64,000 bases of DNA from Nocardioides aromaticivorans (GCF_013408525.1 NZ_JACBZM010000001.1:1426001-1490000), one strand, 5' to 3'. Shown: positions 8,538 through 17,875, numbered from the stretch's first letter. Made by a program: numbers and translations. The notes: generated from the letters alone by a model not told the origin.

Positions 8538-9113
8538 GTGCTGCTCAGCGACCGTGACATCACCGCCGAGATCGACTCCGGCCGGATCGGCCTGGAGCCC
8601 TACGACCCGGGGCTGATGCAGCCGTCGTCGGTCGACTTCCGGCTGGACCGGTTCTTCCGGGTCTTCGACAACCACAAGTACCCCTCGATCGACCCGGCGG
8701 CGGACCAGTCCGACCTGACCCGCGTTGTCGAGCCGGAGGGTGACGAGCCGTTCATCCTGCACCCGGGCGAGTTCGTCCTGGGTTCGACGTACGAGGTCGT
8801 CACGCTGCCCGACGACATCGCCGCGCGCGTCGAGGGCAAGTCGTCGCTGGGCCGGCTGGGCCTGCTGACCCACGCGACCGCGGGCTTCGTGGACCCGGGC
8901 TTCTCGGGCCACGTCACGCTCGAGCTCGCCAATGTCGCGACGCTGCCGATCAAGCTCTACCCGGGCATGAAGATCGGGCAGTTCTGCTTCTTCCGGCTGT
9001 CCTCGCCGAGCGAGCACCCGTACGGCTCGGAGAAGTACGGCTCGCGCTACCAGGGCCAGCGCGGCCCGACGCCGTCGCGCTCGTTCCAGAACTTCCACCG
9101 CACCTCGATCTGA
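8538..9113 (+). CDS. dcd: dCTP deaminase, probably bifunctional with dUTPase activity
   Basis: A 191-aa protein from GTG 8538 (reading [13 protein letters not shown]), the standard family start and length. It supplies dUMP for thymidylate synthesis from dCTP. Signature regions visible are [51 protein letters not shown] (active-site Ser/Arg and catalytic Glu) and the C-terminal [17 protein letters not shown], which closes over the nucleotide. The THATAG...HVTLE form is that of the bifunctional dCTP deaminase/dUTPase known from Mycobacterium. It is a single gene; the next gene begins 32 bp later behind an iron box and is independently regulated. Confidence 0.95.
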   Translation: MLLSDRDITAEIDSGRIGLEPYDPGLMQPSSVDFRLDRFFRVFDNHKYPSIDPAADQSDLTRVVEPEGDEPFILHPGEFVLGSTYEVVTLPDDIAARVEGKSSLGRLGLLTHATAGFVDPGFSGHVTLELANVATLPIKLYPGMKIGQFCFFRLSSPSEHPYGSEKYGSRYQGQRGPTPSRSFQNFHRTSI

Positions 9114-9127
9114 GGCGGTCACCGAGG

Positions 9128-9146
9128 TTAGGTTAGCCTGACCTCA
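9128..9146 (+). promoter_or_regulatory. IdeR/DtxR iron box
   Basis: TTAGGTTAGCCTGACCTCA matches the IdeR/DtxR consensus TTAGGTTAGGCTAACCTAA at 16 of 19 positions. It ends on the A of the start codon at 9146, so bound repressor would block both transcript start and ribosome site. Iron-dependent repression of the siderophore-interacting protein is expected. Confidence 0.85.
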
Positions 9147-10129
9147 TGACCGTGGAGAACACGTACGTCGCCAGCCTGCCGATGCTGCTCACCGAGCTCG
9201 AGGTGGTGCGGGCCGAGCGTGTCTCGCCGTCCTTCGTGCGGATCGAGCTCGGCGGCCCCGAGCTGGCCGAGTTCGGCACCCCGGGCCCGGTCCTCGACCA
9301 GCGGATCAAGATCGTCTTCCCGAACGCGGCCGGCACGCTGCCGTCGTTCGCCGATGCCGACGAGTCCTGGTGGACCACGTGGATGGAGATCCCCGAGGAC
9401 GAGCGCGGCTCGATGCGGACCTACACGATCCGCGACGTCGTCGGCGAGGGCGCCGACACCCGGTTCGTGGTCGACATCGTGGTGCACGAGGCCAGCGGCC
9501 ACGACGACCCGCTCGACGGTGCGGGCAACCGGTGGGCCCTGCAGGCCGCGGCCGGGCAGCGGCTCGTCGTCATGGCACCGCGGCGCGGCCACGAGTTCGG
9601 CGGCATCGAGTGGTCGCCGGGCGCGGCCGACCGGCTGCTGCTGGTGGGCGACGAGACCGCCGCGCCCGCGATCCGCGGCATCCTGCGCGACCTGCCGGCG
9701 GACGCGAGCGGCGCGGCCTTCCTGGAGGTGCCCGTCGACGGCGACGTGCTCGACGACGTCGTCGCGCCCCCGGGCGTCGAGGTGACCTGGCTCCCCCGCA
9801 ACGGCGGCGCGCGCGGCGAGGAGCTGCACGCCGCCGTCCTCGCCCACCTGACCGGCAGTGCGCCGGCCGAGGCGATCACCGTGGGCGACGACGAGATCGA
9901 CCCCGACCTCTGGGAGACCCCCGTCTACTCGTCCTCCGGCGAGCAGGTGGCCGACGCGACTGCCGTACCCACGGACGGGTCGCCGTTCGCGGGCCTCTAC
10001 GCCTGGATCGCCGGCGAGTCCAAGGTCGTCACCGGCCTGCGCCGCAAGCTGGTCAACGACCTCGGCCTCGACCGCAAGCAGGTGGCGTTCATGGGCTACT
10101 GGCGCGAGGGCGTCTCGATGCGCTCGTGA
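9146..10129 (+). CDS. Siderophore-interacting protein (flavin-dependent ferric-siderophore reductase)
   Basis: A 327-aa cytosolic flavoprotein of the ViuB/SIP family that reduces imported ferric siderophores to free iron. The N-terminal FAD-binding barrel (residues ~15-150) contains the FAD motif MRTYTIRDV. The C-terminal SIP domain (~155-327) has GDETAAPAIRGIL for the nicotinamide cofactor and the family-typical end YAWIAGESKVVTGLRRKLV...AFMGYWREG. The start ATG 9146 overlaps an IdeR box, giving direct iron control. No siderophore biosynthesis or ABC importer genes are adjacent, so it is a stand-alone iron-regulated gene serving siderophores taken up elsewhere. Confidence 0.93.
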   Translation: MTVENTYVASLPMLLTELEVVRAERVSPSFVRIELGGPELAEFGTPGPVLDQRIKIVFPNAAGTLPSFADADESWWTTWMEIPEDERGSMRTYTIRDVVGEGADTRFVVDIVVHEASGHDDPLDGAGNRWALQAAAGQRLVVMAPRRGHEFGGIEWSPGAADRLLLVGDETAAPAIRGILRDLPADASGAAFLEVPVDGDVLDDVVAPPGVEVTWLPRNGGARGEELHAAVLAHLTGSAPAEAITVGDDEIDPDLWETPVYSSSGEQVADATAVPTDGSPFAGLYAWIAGESKVVTGLRRKLVNDLGLDRKQVAFMGYWREGVSMRS

Positions 10130-10142
10130 CCACCCGGGGCGG

Positions 10143-12056
10143 TCAGGGGCGCACCGGCAGCGTCACCGAGGACGGGTACGACGGACCGGTGTGCACCGTC
10201 AGCGGCACGAGCTGACCCAGCAGACTGGTCAGCGGCGAGAGCAGGTGCGGGACGTCGAACGCCTGCACGGCGACCCGGAGCCGGTGGCCGGGCTGGACGA
10301 CCGCACCGGTCGGGAAGACCTCGACGTCGACCGGCGCGACCTGGCCGGAGGCGAGGTTCTTCTGGGTCGCCTTGGTGAACGGGTGCCACGGCTGGATCAG
10401 CTTGCCGTCGAGGTAGCGCGACCTGGTCGTGTCGAGCGTGCGGTGCGAGACGACCTGCCAACCGCCGGTGATCCGGCTGACCGAACCGTCGGGCGCGACG
10501 TCCTCGACCGCGACCGACAGCATCCCGTCACCGGTCGGCGTGGAGACGTAGAGGCGCGCGTTGATCGGCCCCTGGAAGCGGACCGGCGTCGACACCGGCG
10601 CGGTGTCGAAGGTGAGGCCGCCCAGGTCGTTGAACCGGTTGTTGGTGAAGCACGGGAAGTCCTTCAGCAGCAGGCTCGGCACGCCCGCGGTCCACTGGTT
10701 GGCCGAGCGCGTGCACAGCCCGGTGACCGGGACCGGCGGGACGATCGAGGTGCCGGCGGCCGGCGTACCGGTGGCGAGGCGGCCGGAGGTGCCACCGACG
10801 CTGGACGTCCCGGACAGCTTGTACTGGCGGGCCGACAGGTCGGAGGCGATCCACCTGTCGCGCTTCACCCAGCGGCCGGAGCCCTGCTCGTAGTAGGTCA
10901 GCGGGGCGATCTTGTCGAGCTGCCCGTCGCGGCCCTTGATGTAGTGGTCGAACCACCGCAGCTGCAGCTCGGCGAGCGTGCCGTAGCCGGCCTTGGGGAC
11001 CTCGGCGCCGGAGGAGCCCTGCAGGTGGTCCCACGGGCCGAGGATGAGCTTCACCGGGACCCCGTTGCGCTGCAGCCGCTCGAAGTCGAGCGGGGTGCCG
11101 CGCTGGAAGAGGTCGTGCTCGCCGCCGACGAGGAAGGTCGGCACCTTCACCTTGTCGATGACCGAGATCGGCGAGCGCTCGCGGTAGAACGGCCCGTCGT
11201 ACGCCGGGTCGCCGCCGAGCAGCGCCTGGACCGCGAGCGGCAGGGTGAACCCGAGGCCACCCATCAGGTGGTCGGTGGCCATCTTGAAGCCGGCCTCCGG
11301 CTCCTGCAGTCCGTACGCCGGCGGGAAGACGCCGGTCGCGGTCACGAGGCCGAGCCACAGCGGGATGAACCCGACGTCGATCTGGCCGCCCGAGGCGACG
11401 ACGTCGCGGTAGACGTCGGCCGCGGGCACCTGCGGGAAGATCGCCTTGAGGCCCCGCGGCTGGCGGGCGGCGGCGAAGAGCTGCGAGATGCCCATGTACG
11501 ACGCACCGGTCATCCCGACCTTGCCGTTGCTCCACGACCGGGTGGCGGCCCACTCGACGATGGCGCCGGCGTCCTTGCCCTCGCGGGCACTGAAAGCCGC
11601 CCACTGGCCCTGCGAGGAGCCGGTGCCGCGGGCGTCGACGGTGAGCTGGGCGTAGCCGCGCTTGACCAGGTAGGCCGGGTCGGCGCCGGACAGCACCGCG
11701 CCGCCGCCGGCGGAGAGCAGGGTCTTGTTGTAGGCGGTGATCGTCACGATCACCGGGAGGCGGGCGGCGACCGGCTTGCCGTCGGCCGTGGCCGGGCGGG
11801 TCAGGTCGCCGCGGAGGATGACGCCGTCGTCCATCCGGATCGCGAGGTCACGCGTGGTGACCGTCTTCGCGTACTGCTCGGGACGGGGCGTCCAGCCCGT
11901 CGCGGCGGCCTGCGTCGCCATCGGCGCCGTCGGCGTCGCGGCGGCCGGCGCCGCATCCGGTACGGCGAGCGCCGGGCTGCTCGCGGGGACGGCGACCGCG
12001 GCGGCGAGCACCGCGGTGACCAGGGCTGCGGCAGGGCGCGGCAGGCGGACGTTCAT
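10143..12056 (-). CDS. Secreted CocE/NonD-family hydrolase (X-Pro dipeptidyl-peptidase S15-like)
   Basis: A 637-aa exported serine hydrolase. Residues 1-~30 (MNVRLPRPAAALVTAVLAAAVAVPASSPALA) are a Sec signal peptide, followed by an Ala/Pro/Thr linker. The hydrolase domain has IVTITAYNKT and AQLTVDARGTGSSQGQW, the nucleophile motif GASYMGIS, and the acid/His region VGGEHDLFQRGTP / ILGPWDHLQG. The C-terminal ~220 residues form the jelly-roll X-Pro_dipepC domain (PVRFQGPINARLYVSTPTGDGMLSVAVEDV). It probably cleaves acyl-ester or peptide bonds outside the cell; the substrate is unknown. The RBS GGAGGGAGA lies partly in a hairpin at 12067-12096. Confidence 0.9.
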   Translation of the reverse strand: MNVRLPRPAAALVTAVLAAAVAVPASSPALAVPDAAPAAATPTAPMATQAAATGWTPRPEQYAKTVTTRDLAIRMDDGVILRGDLTRPATADGKPVAARLPVIVTITAYNKTLLSAGGGAVLSGADPAYLVKRGYAQLTVDARGTGSSQGQWAAFSAREGKDAGAIVEWAATRSWSNGKVGMTGASYMGISQLFAAARQPRGLKAIFPQVPAADVYRDVVASGGQIDVGFIPLWLGLVTATGVFPPAYGLQEPEAGFKMATDHLMGGLGFTLPLAVQALLGGDPAYDGPFYRERSPISVIDKVKVPTFLVGGEHDLFQRGTPLDFERLQRNGVPVKLILGPWDHLQGSSGAEVPKAGYGTLAELQLRWFDHYIKGRDGQLDKIAPLTYYEQGSGRWVKRDRWIASDLSARQYKLSGTSSVGGTSGRLATGTPAAGTSIVPPVPVTGLCTRSANQWTAGVPSLLLKDFPCFTNNRFNDLGGLTFDTAPVSTPVRFQGPINARLYVSTPTGDGMLSVAVEDVAPDGSVSRITGGWQVVSHRTLDTTRSRYLDGKLIQPWHPFTKATQKNLASGQVAPVDVEVFPTGAVVQPGHRLRVAVQAFDVPHLLSPLTSLLGQLVPLTVHTGPSYPSSVTLPVRP

Positions 12057-12066
12057 CGGGATCTCC

Positions 12067-12096
12067 CTCCTCCGGGCCCTTGCGGACCCGGAGGAG
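12067..12096 (-). terminator. Inverted repeat between the 42-aa gene and the CocE-like gene
   Basis: Arms CTCCTCCGGG (12067-12076) and CCCGGAGGAG (12087-12096) with a 10-nt loop. On the minus strand the hairpin is past the stop of the 42-aa gene and overlaps the purine-rich ribosome site of the CocE-like gene. It may stop read-through, mask that RBS, or both. No U tract is present. Confidence 0.45.
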
Positions 12097-12151
12097 CAAC
12101 GAGGGAGGTGCGACGGGCGTCACGTCGTGCCCGACCGGTTCCGGCAACGCC

Positions 12152-12280
12152 TCAGAAGGCGCTGGTGGTCCGGCGGGACCGGGCCGCCTTGGCCCGGGCG
12201 ACCAGGCGCTGGCGGCTGGCGCGGCGGACCCGGTCGTCGATGTCCTGGCGGACACGCTGCTCGTGGAGCATCTCGAACAT
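12152..12280 (-). CDS. 42-aa basic small protein
   Basis: Reading frame of 43 codons on the minus strand, with ATG at 12278-12280 and TGA at 12152-12154. The strong ribosome site AGAGGAGAG lies 4 nt ahead of the start. The peptide begins MFEMLHEQRVRQDIDDRVRR and ends AARSRRTTSAF. It is highly basic (12 Arg, 1 Lys) with amphipathic helix character and no hydrophobic segment. It lies 39 bp downstream of the DUF4097 gene in the same orientation and is probably the third gene of that operon. Function is unknown; DNA, RNA or membrane-surface binding would fit the charge. Confidence 0.7.
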   Translation of the reverse strand: MFEMLHEQRVRQDIDDRVRRASRQRLVARAKAARSRRTTSAF

Positions 12281-12319
12281 CGTTCTCTCCTCTGACGGGA
12301 TCGGACTGGATCGGGCGGG

Positions 12320-13159
12320 TCAGGCGGGGACGAGGGCGACGTCACCGGACACGGTCGTCGCGCGGATCTCGACGTGGTCGGCGCCCGGCTCGGGCTGGCC
12401 CGCGGACGGCAGGGTCGAGCTGACCCGGCCGGTGATCGTGGTGATGTCGGTCCACACCGGCGTCCCGACCGGGACGCCGACGAGGATGTCGCCGGACGCA
12501 CCCTTGGCGCTGATCCGTCCGCGGCGGGCGTTGCGCACGGTGAGGCGGCCCGATCCCGTCGTACTGGCGATGTCGTCCTCGGACTCCAGGACCTCCAGGT
12601 CGCCGGACCCGGTCTTGACGACGACCGAGCGCGAGGCGTGGCCGATCCGGACGTCACCGGACCCGGTGGAGATCGAGGCGACCCCGTCGGCGGCGTCGAG
12701 CACGATGTCGCCCGAGCCGCTGCGGATCCGGACGTCGCCGGCGACGGCCGCGATCGCGACGTCACCCGAGCCGGTGTCGATGACCGCGCTGTCGGAGATG
12801 CGGTCGAGGCGGACGCCGGCCGAGCCGGCCTTGATCCGGGTCGCCGCGACCTCGCCGGTCACGTCGATGTCGGCGCTCCCGCTCTTCACGACGAGCTGGC
12901 TGCCGGTCGGGACCTCGACCTCGATGTCGAGGGACTGGTCGCCGCGGAACAGGCCGCCGGCACGCCACTTCGGCGCCAGGACGCTGACCTTGCCGCGGTC
13001 GTGGGTGATCGTCGCCTCCTCGGCCCGGACGCCCGCGACGCGGACGTGGGTGGTGGAGGTGGCGGTGGCGACCACGACGACGCGGCCGGAGCCGTTCTCG
13101 ACGTACAGGTGGACGGGGTCGGGGGTCTCGAAGGTACGGACGAGGGGTTCGCCGTTCAT
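12320..13159 (-). CDS. DUF4097 beta-strand repeat protein (putative adhesin-like)
   Basis: A 279-aa protein beginning MNGEPLVRTFETPDPVHL with ribosome site AAGGAG 6 nt upstream. From residue ~85 the sequence is a parallel right-handed beta-helix in which each turn ends with (S/T)GSGD: KSGSADIDV, KAGSAGVRL, DTGSGDVAI, RSGSGDIVL, STGSGDVRI, KTGSGDLEV, TTGSGRLTV, KGASGDILV. This is the DUF4097/DUF4098 fold. There is no signal peptide or transmembrane helix, so despite the 'adhesin' label it is likely cytoplasmic. It is the second gene of a three-gene operon behind an RHH-type DNA-binding protein. Confidence 0.85.
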   Translation of the reverse strand: MNGEPLVRTFETPDPVHLYVENGSGRVVVVATATSTTHVRVAGVRAEEATITHDRGKVSVLAPKWRAGGLFRGDQSLDIEVEVPTGSQLVVKSGSADIDVTGEVAATRIKAGSAGVRLDRISDSAVIDTGSGDVAIAAVAGDVRIRSGSGDIVLDAADGVASISTGSGDVRIGHASRSVVVKTGSGDLEVLESEDDIASTTGSGRLTVRNARRGRISAKGASGDILVGVPVGTPVWTDITTITGRVSSTLPSAGQPEPGADHVEIRATTVSGDVALVPA

Positions 13160-13187
13160 GTCGTGCTCCTTGGGATCTGGGGGATGG

Positions 13188-13730
13188 TCAGAGCCAGCCG
13201 GTCATCCGGCGGTTGCCCGGCTTGCTGGAGAAGGGGAAGTCGCCGCCGAACGGCACGCTCGACAGGTCGACGTCGACGTGGATCGCCCGCTCGCTGGTGG
13301 CGCCGCGGATCAGGTTGACCAGCCAGGTGTTGAGCGACTGGCCGGCCTGGGCGGCGAAGTCGTCGGCGCGGTTCTTGAGCGACTCGGGAAGCCGCAGGCT
13401 GACCCGGGCCAGGCCCTCGTCCTCGCCCGCGGGCGGCACCGGCGGCACGGGCGCCGCCGGCGGGGCCGGCGTCGGAGGCGTGGCCGGCAGACCGGCGTCG
13501 ACGACGAAGTCGAGGTCGCGCCCGTCGAGGCGGACGTCGACGCTGCCGTCGGCCATCGCCGCGGTGATCTCGGCGGCAGCGTGGCTGATCGCCTCCATCA
13601 CCGCGAGCCGGACCGCGGGGTCGAGCGCGTAGCCGAGCCGCTCGGCGATCTCCCGCGCCTCGGGGCCGGCGCTCTCGGCGGCGGCCTGGAGGTCGCGGCG
13701 GAGGCTGTCGACGTACGGCGTGATGTCCAT
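13188..13730 (-). CDS. RHH (Arc/HicB-like) DNA-binding protein, probable autoregulator
   Basis: A 180-aa protein. The N-terminal ~75 residues (MDITPYVDSLRRDLQAAAES...AVRLAVMEAISHAAAEITAAM) are helical, a Pro/Ala linker covers ~85-105, and residues ~110-145 (ARVSLRLPESLKNRADDFAAQAGQSLNTWLVNLI) have the RLPESLK...SLNTWLV signature of ribbon-helix-helix HicB-type domains. ATG 13730 is chosen because a promoter at 13738-13766 would place the transcript start at about that base (leaderless mRNA) and homologues begin MDI; ATG 13736 and GTG 13739 are alternatives. Four TGRCGTCA-like sites overlap the promoter, as expected for self-repression. It is commonly annotated as an antitoxin, but no toxin is evident here. 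Confidence 0.78.
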   Translation of the reverse strand: MDITPYVDSLRRDLQAAAESAGPEAREIAERLGYALDPAVRLAVMEAISHAAAEITAAMADGSVDVRLDGRDLDFVVDAGLPATPPTPAPPAAPVPPVPPAGEDEGLARVSLRLPESLKNRADDFAAQAGQSLNTWLVNLIRGATSERAIHVDVDLSSVPFGGDFPFSSKPGNRRMTGWL

Positions 13731-13737
13731 GTGCATC

Positions 13738-13766
13738 ACTATGACGTCACAATGACGTCAAGTCAA
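13738..13766 (-). promoter_or_regulatory. Promoter of the RHH-DUF4097-42aa operon
   Basis: On the minus strand TTGACT (13766-13761) is separated by 17 nt from CATAGT (13743-13738), a -35/-10 pair close to the housekeeping consensus. The predicted start of transcription falls near 13730, at the ATG, which implies a leaderless message. Confidence 0.55.
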
Positions 13767-13792
13767 GGGCATTGTGGCGTCACATGACGCCA
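13741..13792. promoter_or_regulatory. TGACGTCA operator cluster
   Basis: Two copies of the palindrome TGACGTCA (13742-13749 and 13753-13760) are 11 bp apart, centre to centre. A further inverted pair, TGGCGTCA-CA-TGACGCCA, lies at 13775-13792. The first two fill the promoter spacer and touch the -10. Helical-turn spacing suits cooperative binding by the ribbon-helix-helix protein encoded downstream (inference). Confidence 0.65.
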
Positions 13793-14466
13793 TAGATGGC
13801 GCCACCCTCGTCGATCCAGAGCAGGACGTACCAGCCGTCGCAGGCCGTGCCGGGCCCGGAGACGCGCACCACGTCGCTCGTCGCCGCGCGGTACGCCGGG
13901 GGCAGGGTGTCGTCGTGCCCGCAGCCCGGGAGGCCGGCCTCCACCTGGAGCTCGCCCTTCGTGTGGAAGATGCGCGCGACCGGATCGATGCCGCAGTCGG
14001 GGAAGCCGAGCCCCGAGCACCCGGACCACCGGGCGCGGTCCGTCGGCTCGTCGACCCACGGCGGGGAGAAGCCGCCCGTCATCCGGCGGACGCGGTCGGC
14101 GAACCTCGGTGGGCTCTGACCGTTGCGCGCCCACCGGATGAACCGGTCCGTCGCCGCGGAGCGGGCAGGCGACGGCTCCCGTCGCACCGCCGGGTCCTCG
14201 CTCCGTCGCTCTCCGATGCTCGGCCGCTGCGCCGGCTCCGGCGGCACCTGCCTCCCGTCACCCAGCTGCCGCGCCACGACCCACGCGGCGCCGGCGACCA
14301 GCACGACGCAGGCCGCCACCGCGACCAGCGCCGACCAGCGTCGGTGGCGGCGCGCCTCGGGCAGCCCGGTCAGGGTCAACGGCGCCGGGCCGTCGACCTC
14401 GATGGTCGCGGCCGCGGCGCCGAGCAGCCGGCGGGCCTCGCTCTCGGTCACGGCGTCCTCGCTCAT
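13780..14466 (-). CDS. Single-pass membrane protein, probable partner (anti-sigma-like) of SigE-family sigma factor
   Basis: A 228-aa protein whose ATG overlaps the sigma-factor stop (ATGA, 14463-14466), so the two are translationally coupled. An N-terminal cytosolic segment (MSEDAVTESEARRLLGAAAATIEVDGP, ~42 aa) is followed by one transmembrane helix (WSALVAVAACVVLVAGAAWVVA, ~44-65) and an external domain of ~160 residues with four or five Cys (CSGLGFPDCG, GCGHDD, TACDGWYVLLWIDEG). The layout fits an anti-sigma or signal-sensing partner, but no zinc-binding ZAS motif (HxxxCxxC) is present, so that role rests on gene position alone. Confidence 0.7.
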   Translation of the reverse strand: MSEDAVTESEARRLLGAAAATIEVDGPAPLTLTGLPEARRHRRWSALVAVAACVVLVAGAAWVVARQLGDGRQVPPEPAQRPSIGERRSEDPAVRREPSPARSAATDRFIRWARNGQSPPRFADRVRRMTGGFSPPWVDEPTDRARWSGCSGLGFPDCGIDPVARIFHTKGELQVEAGLPGCGHDDTLPPAYRAATSDVVRVSGPGTACDGWYVLLWIDEGGAIYGVM

Positions 14467-14936
14467 GGCGTCTCCTCGGTGGCGACGAGCGGGGCGAGCG
14501 CCCGGAGCGCGCGGGCGGTCCGTGACTTCACGGTTCCGGGGGCGACGCCCAGCGCGCGGGCGGTGTCCCGCTCGGACAGGTCGGCGAAGTAGCGGAGCAC
14601 GAGCACCTCGCGGTGCTCGGGACTCATCGCGGCGAGCGCCCGCCGCACGGCCACGCCCTCGGCCCAGGCCGGGTCGGCGCCGGGCCGGTCGGGCAGGTCG
14701 GCGCTCGGCAGCTCACCGTTCCAGCGGCGCTGCCGGGCGTCGTACAGGGTGGTGACGAGGACCCGGTGGACGTAGGCGTCGGGGTGGTCGGCGGCCGCGA
14801 CCCGCGGCCACGACCGGTAGCACTTCAGCAGCGCGGCCTGGACCACGTCCTCCGCGTCGGCCGGTGGGCAGCCGAGGAGCACGACGGTCCGCACCAGTCG
14901 CGGGCGTCGCTGTGCGACGTACGCACTGAAGTCCAT
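14463..14936 (-). CDS. SigE-family ECF RNA polymerase sigma factor
   Basis: A 157-aa sigma factor of the short actinobacterial SigE family. Region 2 is visible as FSAYVAQRRPRLVRTVVLLGCPPADAEDVVQAALLKCYRSWPRV, and region 4 as ALAAMSPEHREVLVLRYFADLSERDTARALGVAPGTVKSRTARALRAL with the recognition helix GVAPGTVKSR. ATG 14936 has ribosome site GAGGAGG. An ECF-like promoter just upstream (GGAACC, 16 nt, CGGTCA) suggests autoactivation. The next gene, overlapping by 4 bp, encodes a membrane protein likely to control it. Target genes are unknown. Confidence 0.92.
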   Translation of the reverse strand: MDFSAYVAQRRPRLVRTVVLLGCPPADAEDVVQAALLKCYRSWPRVAAADHPDAYVHRVLVTTLYDARQRRWNGELPSADLPDRPGADPAWAEGVAVRRALAAMSPEHREVLVLRYFADLSERDTARALGVAPGTVKSRTARALRALAPLVATEETP

Positions 14937-14964
14937 GCCGGGCGCCTCCTCGGGTCACCCAGTG

Positions 14965-14992
14965 TGACCGGCGAGGGGGGCCGGTTGGTTCC
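14965..14992 (-). promoter_or_regulatory. ECF-type promoter in front of the sigma gene
   Basis: GGAACC (14992-14987) and CGGTCA (14970-14965) are 16 nt apart on the minus strand, matching the GGAAC / GTC pattern typical of ECF promoters. The -10 lies inside a GGTCAC-N5-GTGACC inverted repeat (14953-14969). This suggests autoregulation of the sigma operon. Confidence 0.5.
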
Positions 14993-15062
14993 GAACGAGG
15001 GAGTTCTCCACACCCCCAAGTGCGCAGGCGTGGCGCCGCTCCGCGCCGGGCAGGGCCACGGC

Positions 15063-16073
15063 ATGCGCCCCATCGAGAGGATCCTGGCCGATCAGGACGG
15101 CGTCGTCAGCAGGCGGCAGGCGCTCGCCGCCGGGCTCAGCGCGAACGACGTACGCCGGCGGCTCCGGCGGCGGGAATGGGCGGTGATCCATGACGGCGTG
15201 TACGTCGACCACACCGGCCCGCTCACGTGGCGCCAGCGGGCGTGGGCGGCCGTGCTCGCCTGCTGGCCGGCCGCTCTCGCCGATGCGTCCGCCCGCCGAG
15301 CCCACGAGGGGCCGGGTCGACACGGCGTCGACGGCCGCGCCGAGATCCAGATCGTGGTCGACCACCGACGCAAGGTCAGGCAGCCACCGGGTGTGGACGT
15401 CCGCCGGATCCGCAGGTTCGAGCAGGTCGTGCAGTGGAACCTCGGACCGCTCCGCATGCGGTACGACGACGCGATCCTCTCGATCGCCGACAACGCGGCC
15501 ACCGACCTCGCCGCGATCGCGGTCCTCGCGGACGCGTGCGGCGGCCGCCGCACGACGGCGGATCGCCTGATCGTCGCGCTCAGGGGGACGGCACGCCTGC
15601 ACCGTCGCGAGTGGCTGGCGCAGGTGCTGAACGACGTCGCGGAGGGAACCTGCTCGGTGCTCGAGCACGGCTACCTGACGCGGGTCGAGCGGCCGCACGG
15701 CCTACCGCGCGGGCTGCGCCAGGTCGAGGCGCGCGACAGCGCGGGGCGACGGCTGTTCCGCGACGTGCGCTACGGCGGCGAGCGACCGCGGTGGCGCCAG
15801 ATCGTCGAGCTCGACGGGCGCCTCGACCACTCCTCGGTGGCCGACCGGGACCGTGATCTCGATCGCGACCTCGATGCCGCCGTCGACAGGGAGCACACGG
15901 TGCGGCTCGGATACGGGCAGGTGTTCGAGCGGGCTTGCCGCACGGCGTCGCGGCTCGATCTTCTCCTTCACCGCCATGGGTGGCGTGGCTGCGCCCACGC
16001 CTGCCCGGATTGCCCTGCGGAGATTGCCTGGCGTGGCCAGCCTCGCCCGAACGACGAAGTGGGGAACTTCTGA
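15063..16073 (+). CDS. AbiEi-like winged-helix N-terminus with DUF559-like C-terminus
   Basis: A 336-aa protein from ATG 15063. Residues 1-~60 (RILADQDGVVSRRQALAAGLSANDVRRRLRRREWAVIHDGVYV) form the winged-helix domain found at the N-terminus of AbiEi-type antitoxins. Residues ~240-310 (RRLFRDVRYGGERPRWRQIVELDGRLDHSSVADRDRDLDRDLDAAV) resemble the DUF559/Vsr-like nuclease core, with ELDG as the acidic motif. This architecture is common in Nocardioides and usually occurs without an AbiEii toxin, as here. Cytosolic; function unproven. The stop codon lies inside a long inverted repeat (16058-16102). Confidence 0.75.
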   Translation: MRPIERILADQDGVVSRRQALAAGLSANDVRRRLRRREWAVIHDGVYVDHTGPLTWRQRAWAAVLACWPAALADASARRAHEGPGRHGVDGRAEIQIVVDHRRKVRQPPGVDVRRIRRFEQVVQWNLGPLRMRYDDAILSIADNAATDLAAIAVLADACGGRRTTADRLIVALRGTARLHRREWLAQVLNDVAEGTCSVLEHGYLTRVERPHGLPRGLRQVEARDSAGRRLFRDVRYGGERPRWRQIVELDGRLDHSSVADRDRDLDRDLDAAVDREHTVRLGYGQVFERACRTASRLDLLLHRHGWRGCAHACPDCPAEIAWRGQPRPNDEVGNF

Positions 16074-16102
16074 GTCACACCGTGACTCAGAACTTCCCCA
16101 CT
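16058..16102. terminator. Bidirectional terminator-like inverted repeat containing a stop codon
   Basis: The 21-nt arms 16058-16078 and 16082-16102 begin AGTGGGGAACTTC and end CAGAACTTCCCCACT, with a 3-nt loop and one mismatch. It lies between convergent genes and contains the TGA (16071-16073) of the upstream gene. The AbiEi-like protein's last codons are part of the stem. Confidence 0.75.
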
Positions 16103-16113
16103 CCAGCCAGTGC

Positions 16114-17742
<1,629 letters not shown>

Positions 17743-17805
17743 GGGTCCATGGTGCCGTGTGGGTGAGCGCGGTCACACCCCTCGAAGGTGGGTGGGGCGG
17801 TCCGC

Positions 17806-17839
17806 TGCATGAATCCCCGGTCGACCGGGGATTCATGCA
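17806..17839. repeat. Perfect 34-bp palindrome
   Basis: Left arm TGCATGAATCCCCGG, centre TCGA, right arm CCGGGGATTCATGCA; every base pairs. It lies in the region between the starts of the acyl-CoA synthetase gene and the terminator of the Fe-S gene. Its last three bases are shared with the next inverted repeat (17837-17870). Confidence 0.9.
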
Positions 17840-17870
17840 CTTGTCGGGGGTTGCAACGCCCGACAAGTGC
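17837..17870. repeat. Second inverted repeat, overlapping the first
   Basis: Arms GCACTTGTCGGG (17837-17848) and CCCGACAAGTGC (17859-17870). The 10-nt loop itself contains the palindrome GTTGCAAC. It sits between the 34-bp palindrome and a terminator, so three hairpins follow one another within 98 bp. Confidence 0.9.
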
Positions 17871-17875
17871 AGGAA

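Noticed and set aside
13188..13730. HicB antitoxin of a HicAB pair
   Set aside because: No HicA-like small toxin gene is adjacent; only the RHH domain supports the name.
9858..13787. 1309-codon open frame on the plus strand
   Set aside because: It lies antisense to the CocE-like, DUF4097 and RHH genes, which have signal peptide, motifs, ribosome sites and codon bias; the plus frame is an Arg/Gly/Ala-rich shadow typical of high GC.
15063..16073. Complete AbiEi/AbiEii toxin-antitoxin system
   Set aside because: No AbiEii nucleotidyltransferase gene is next to it; the C-terminal half is DUF559-like.
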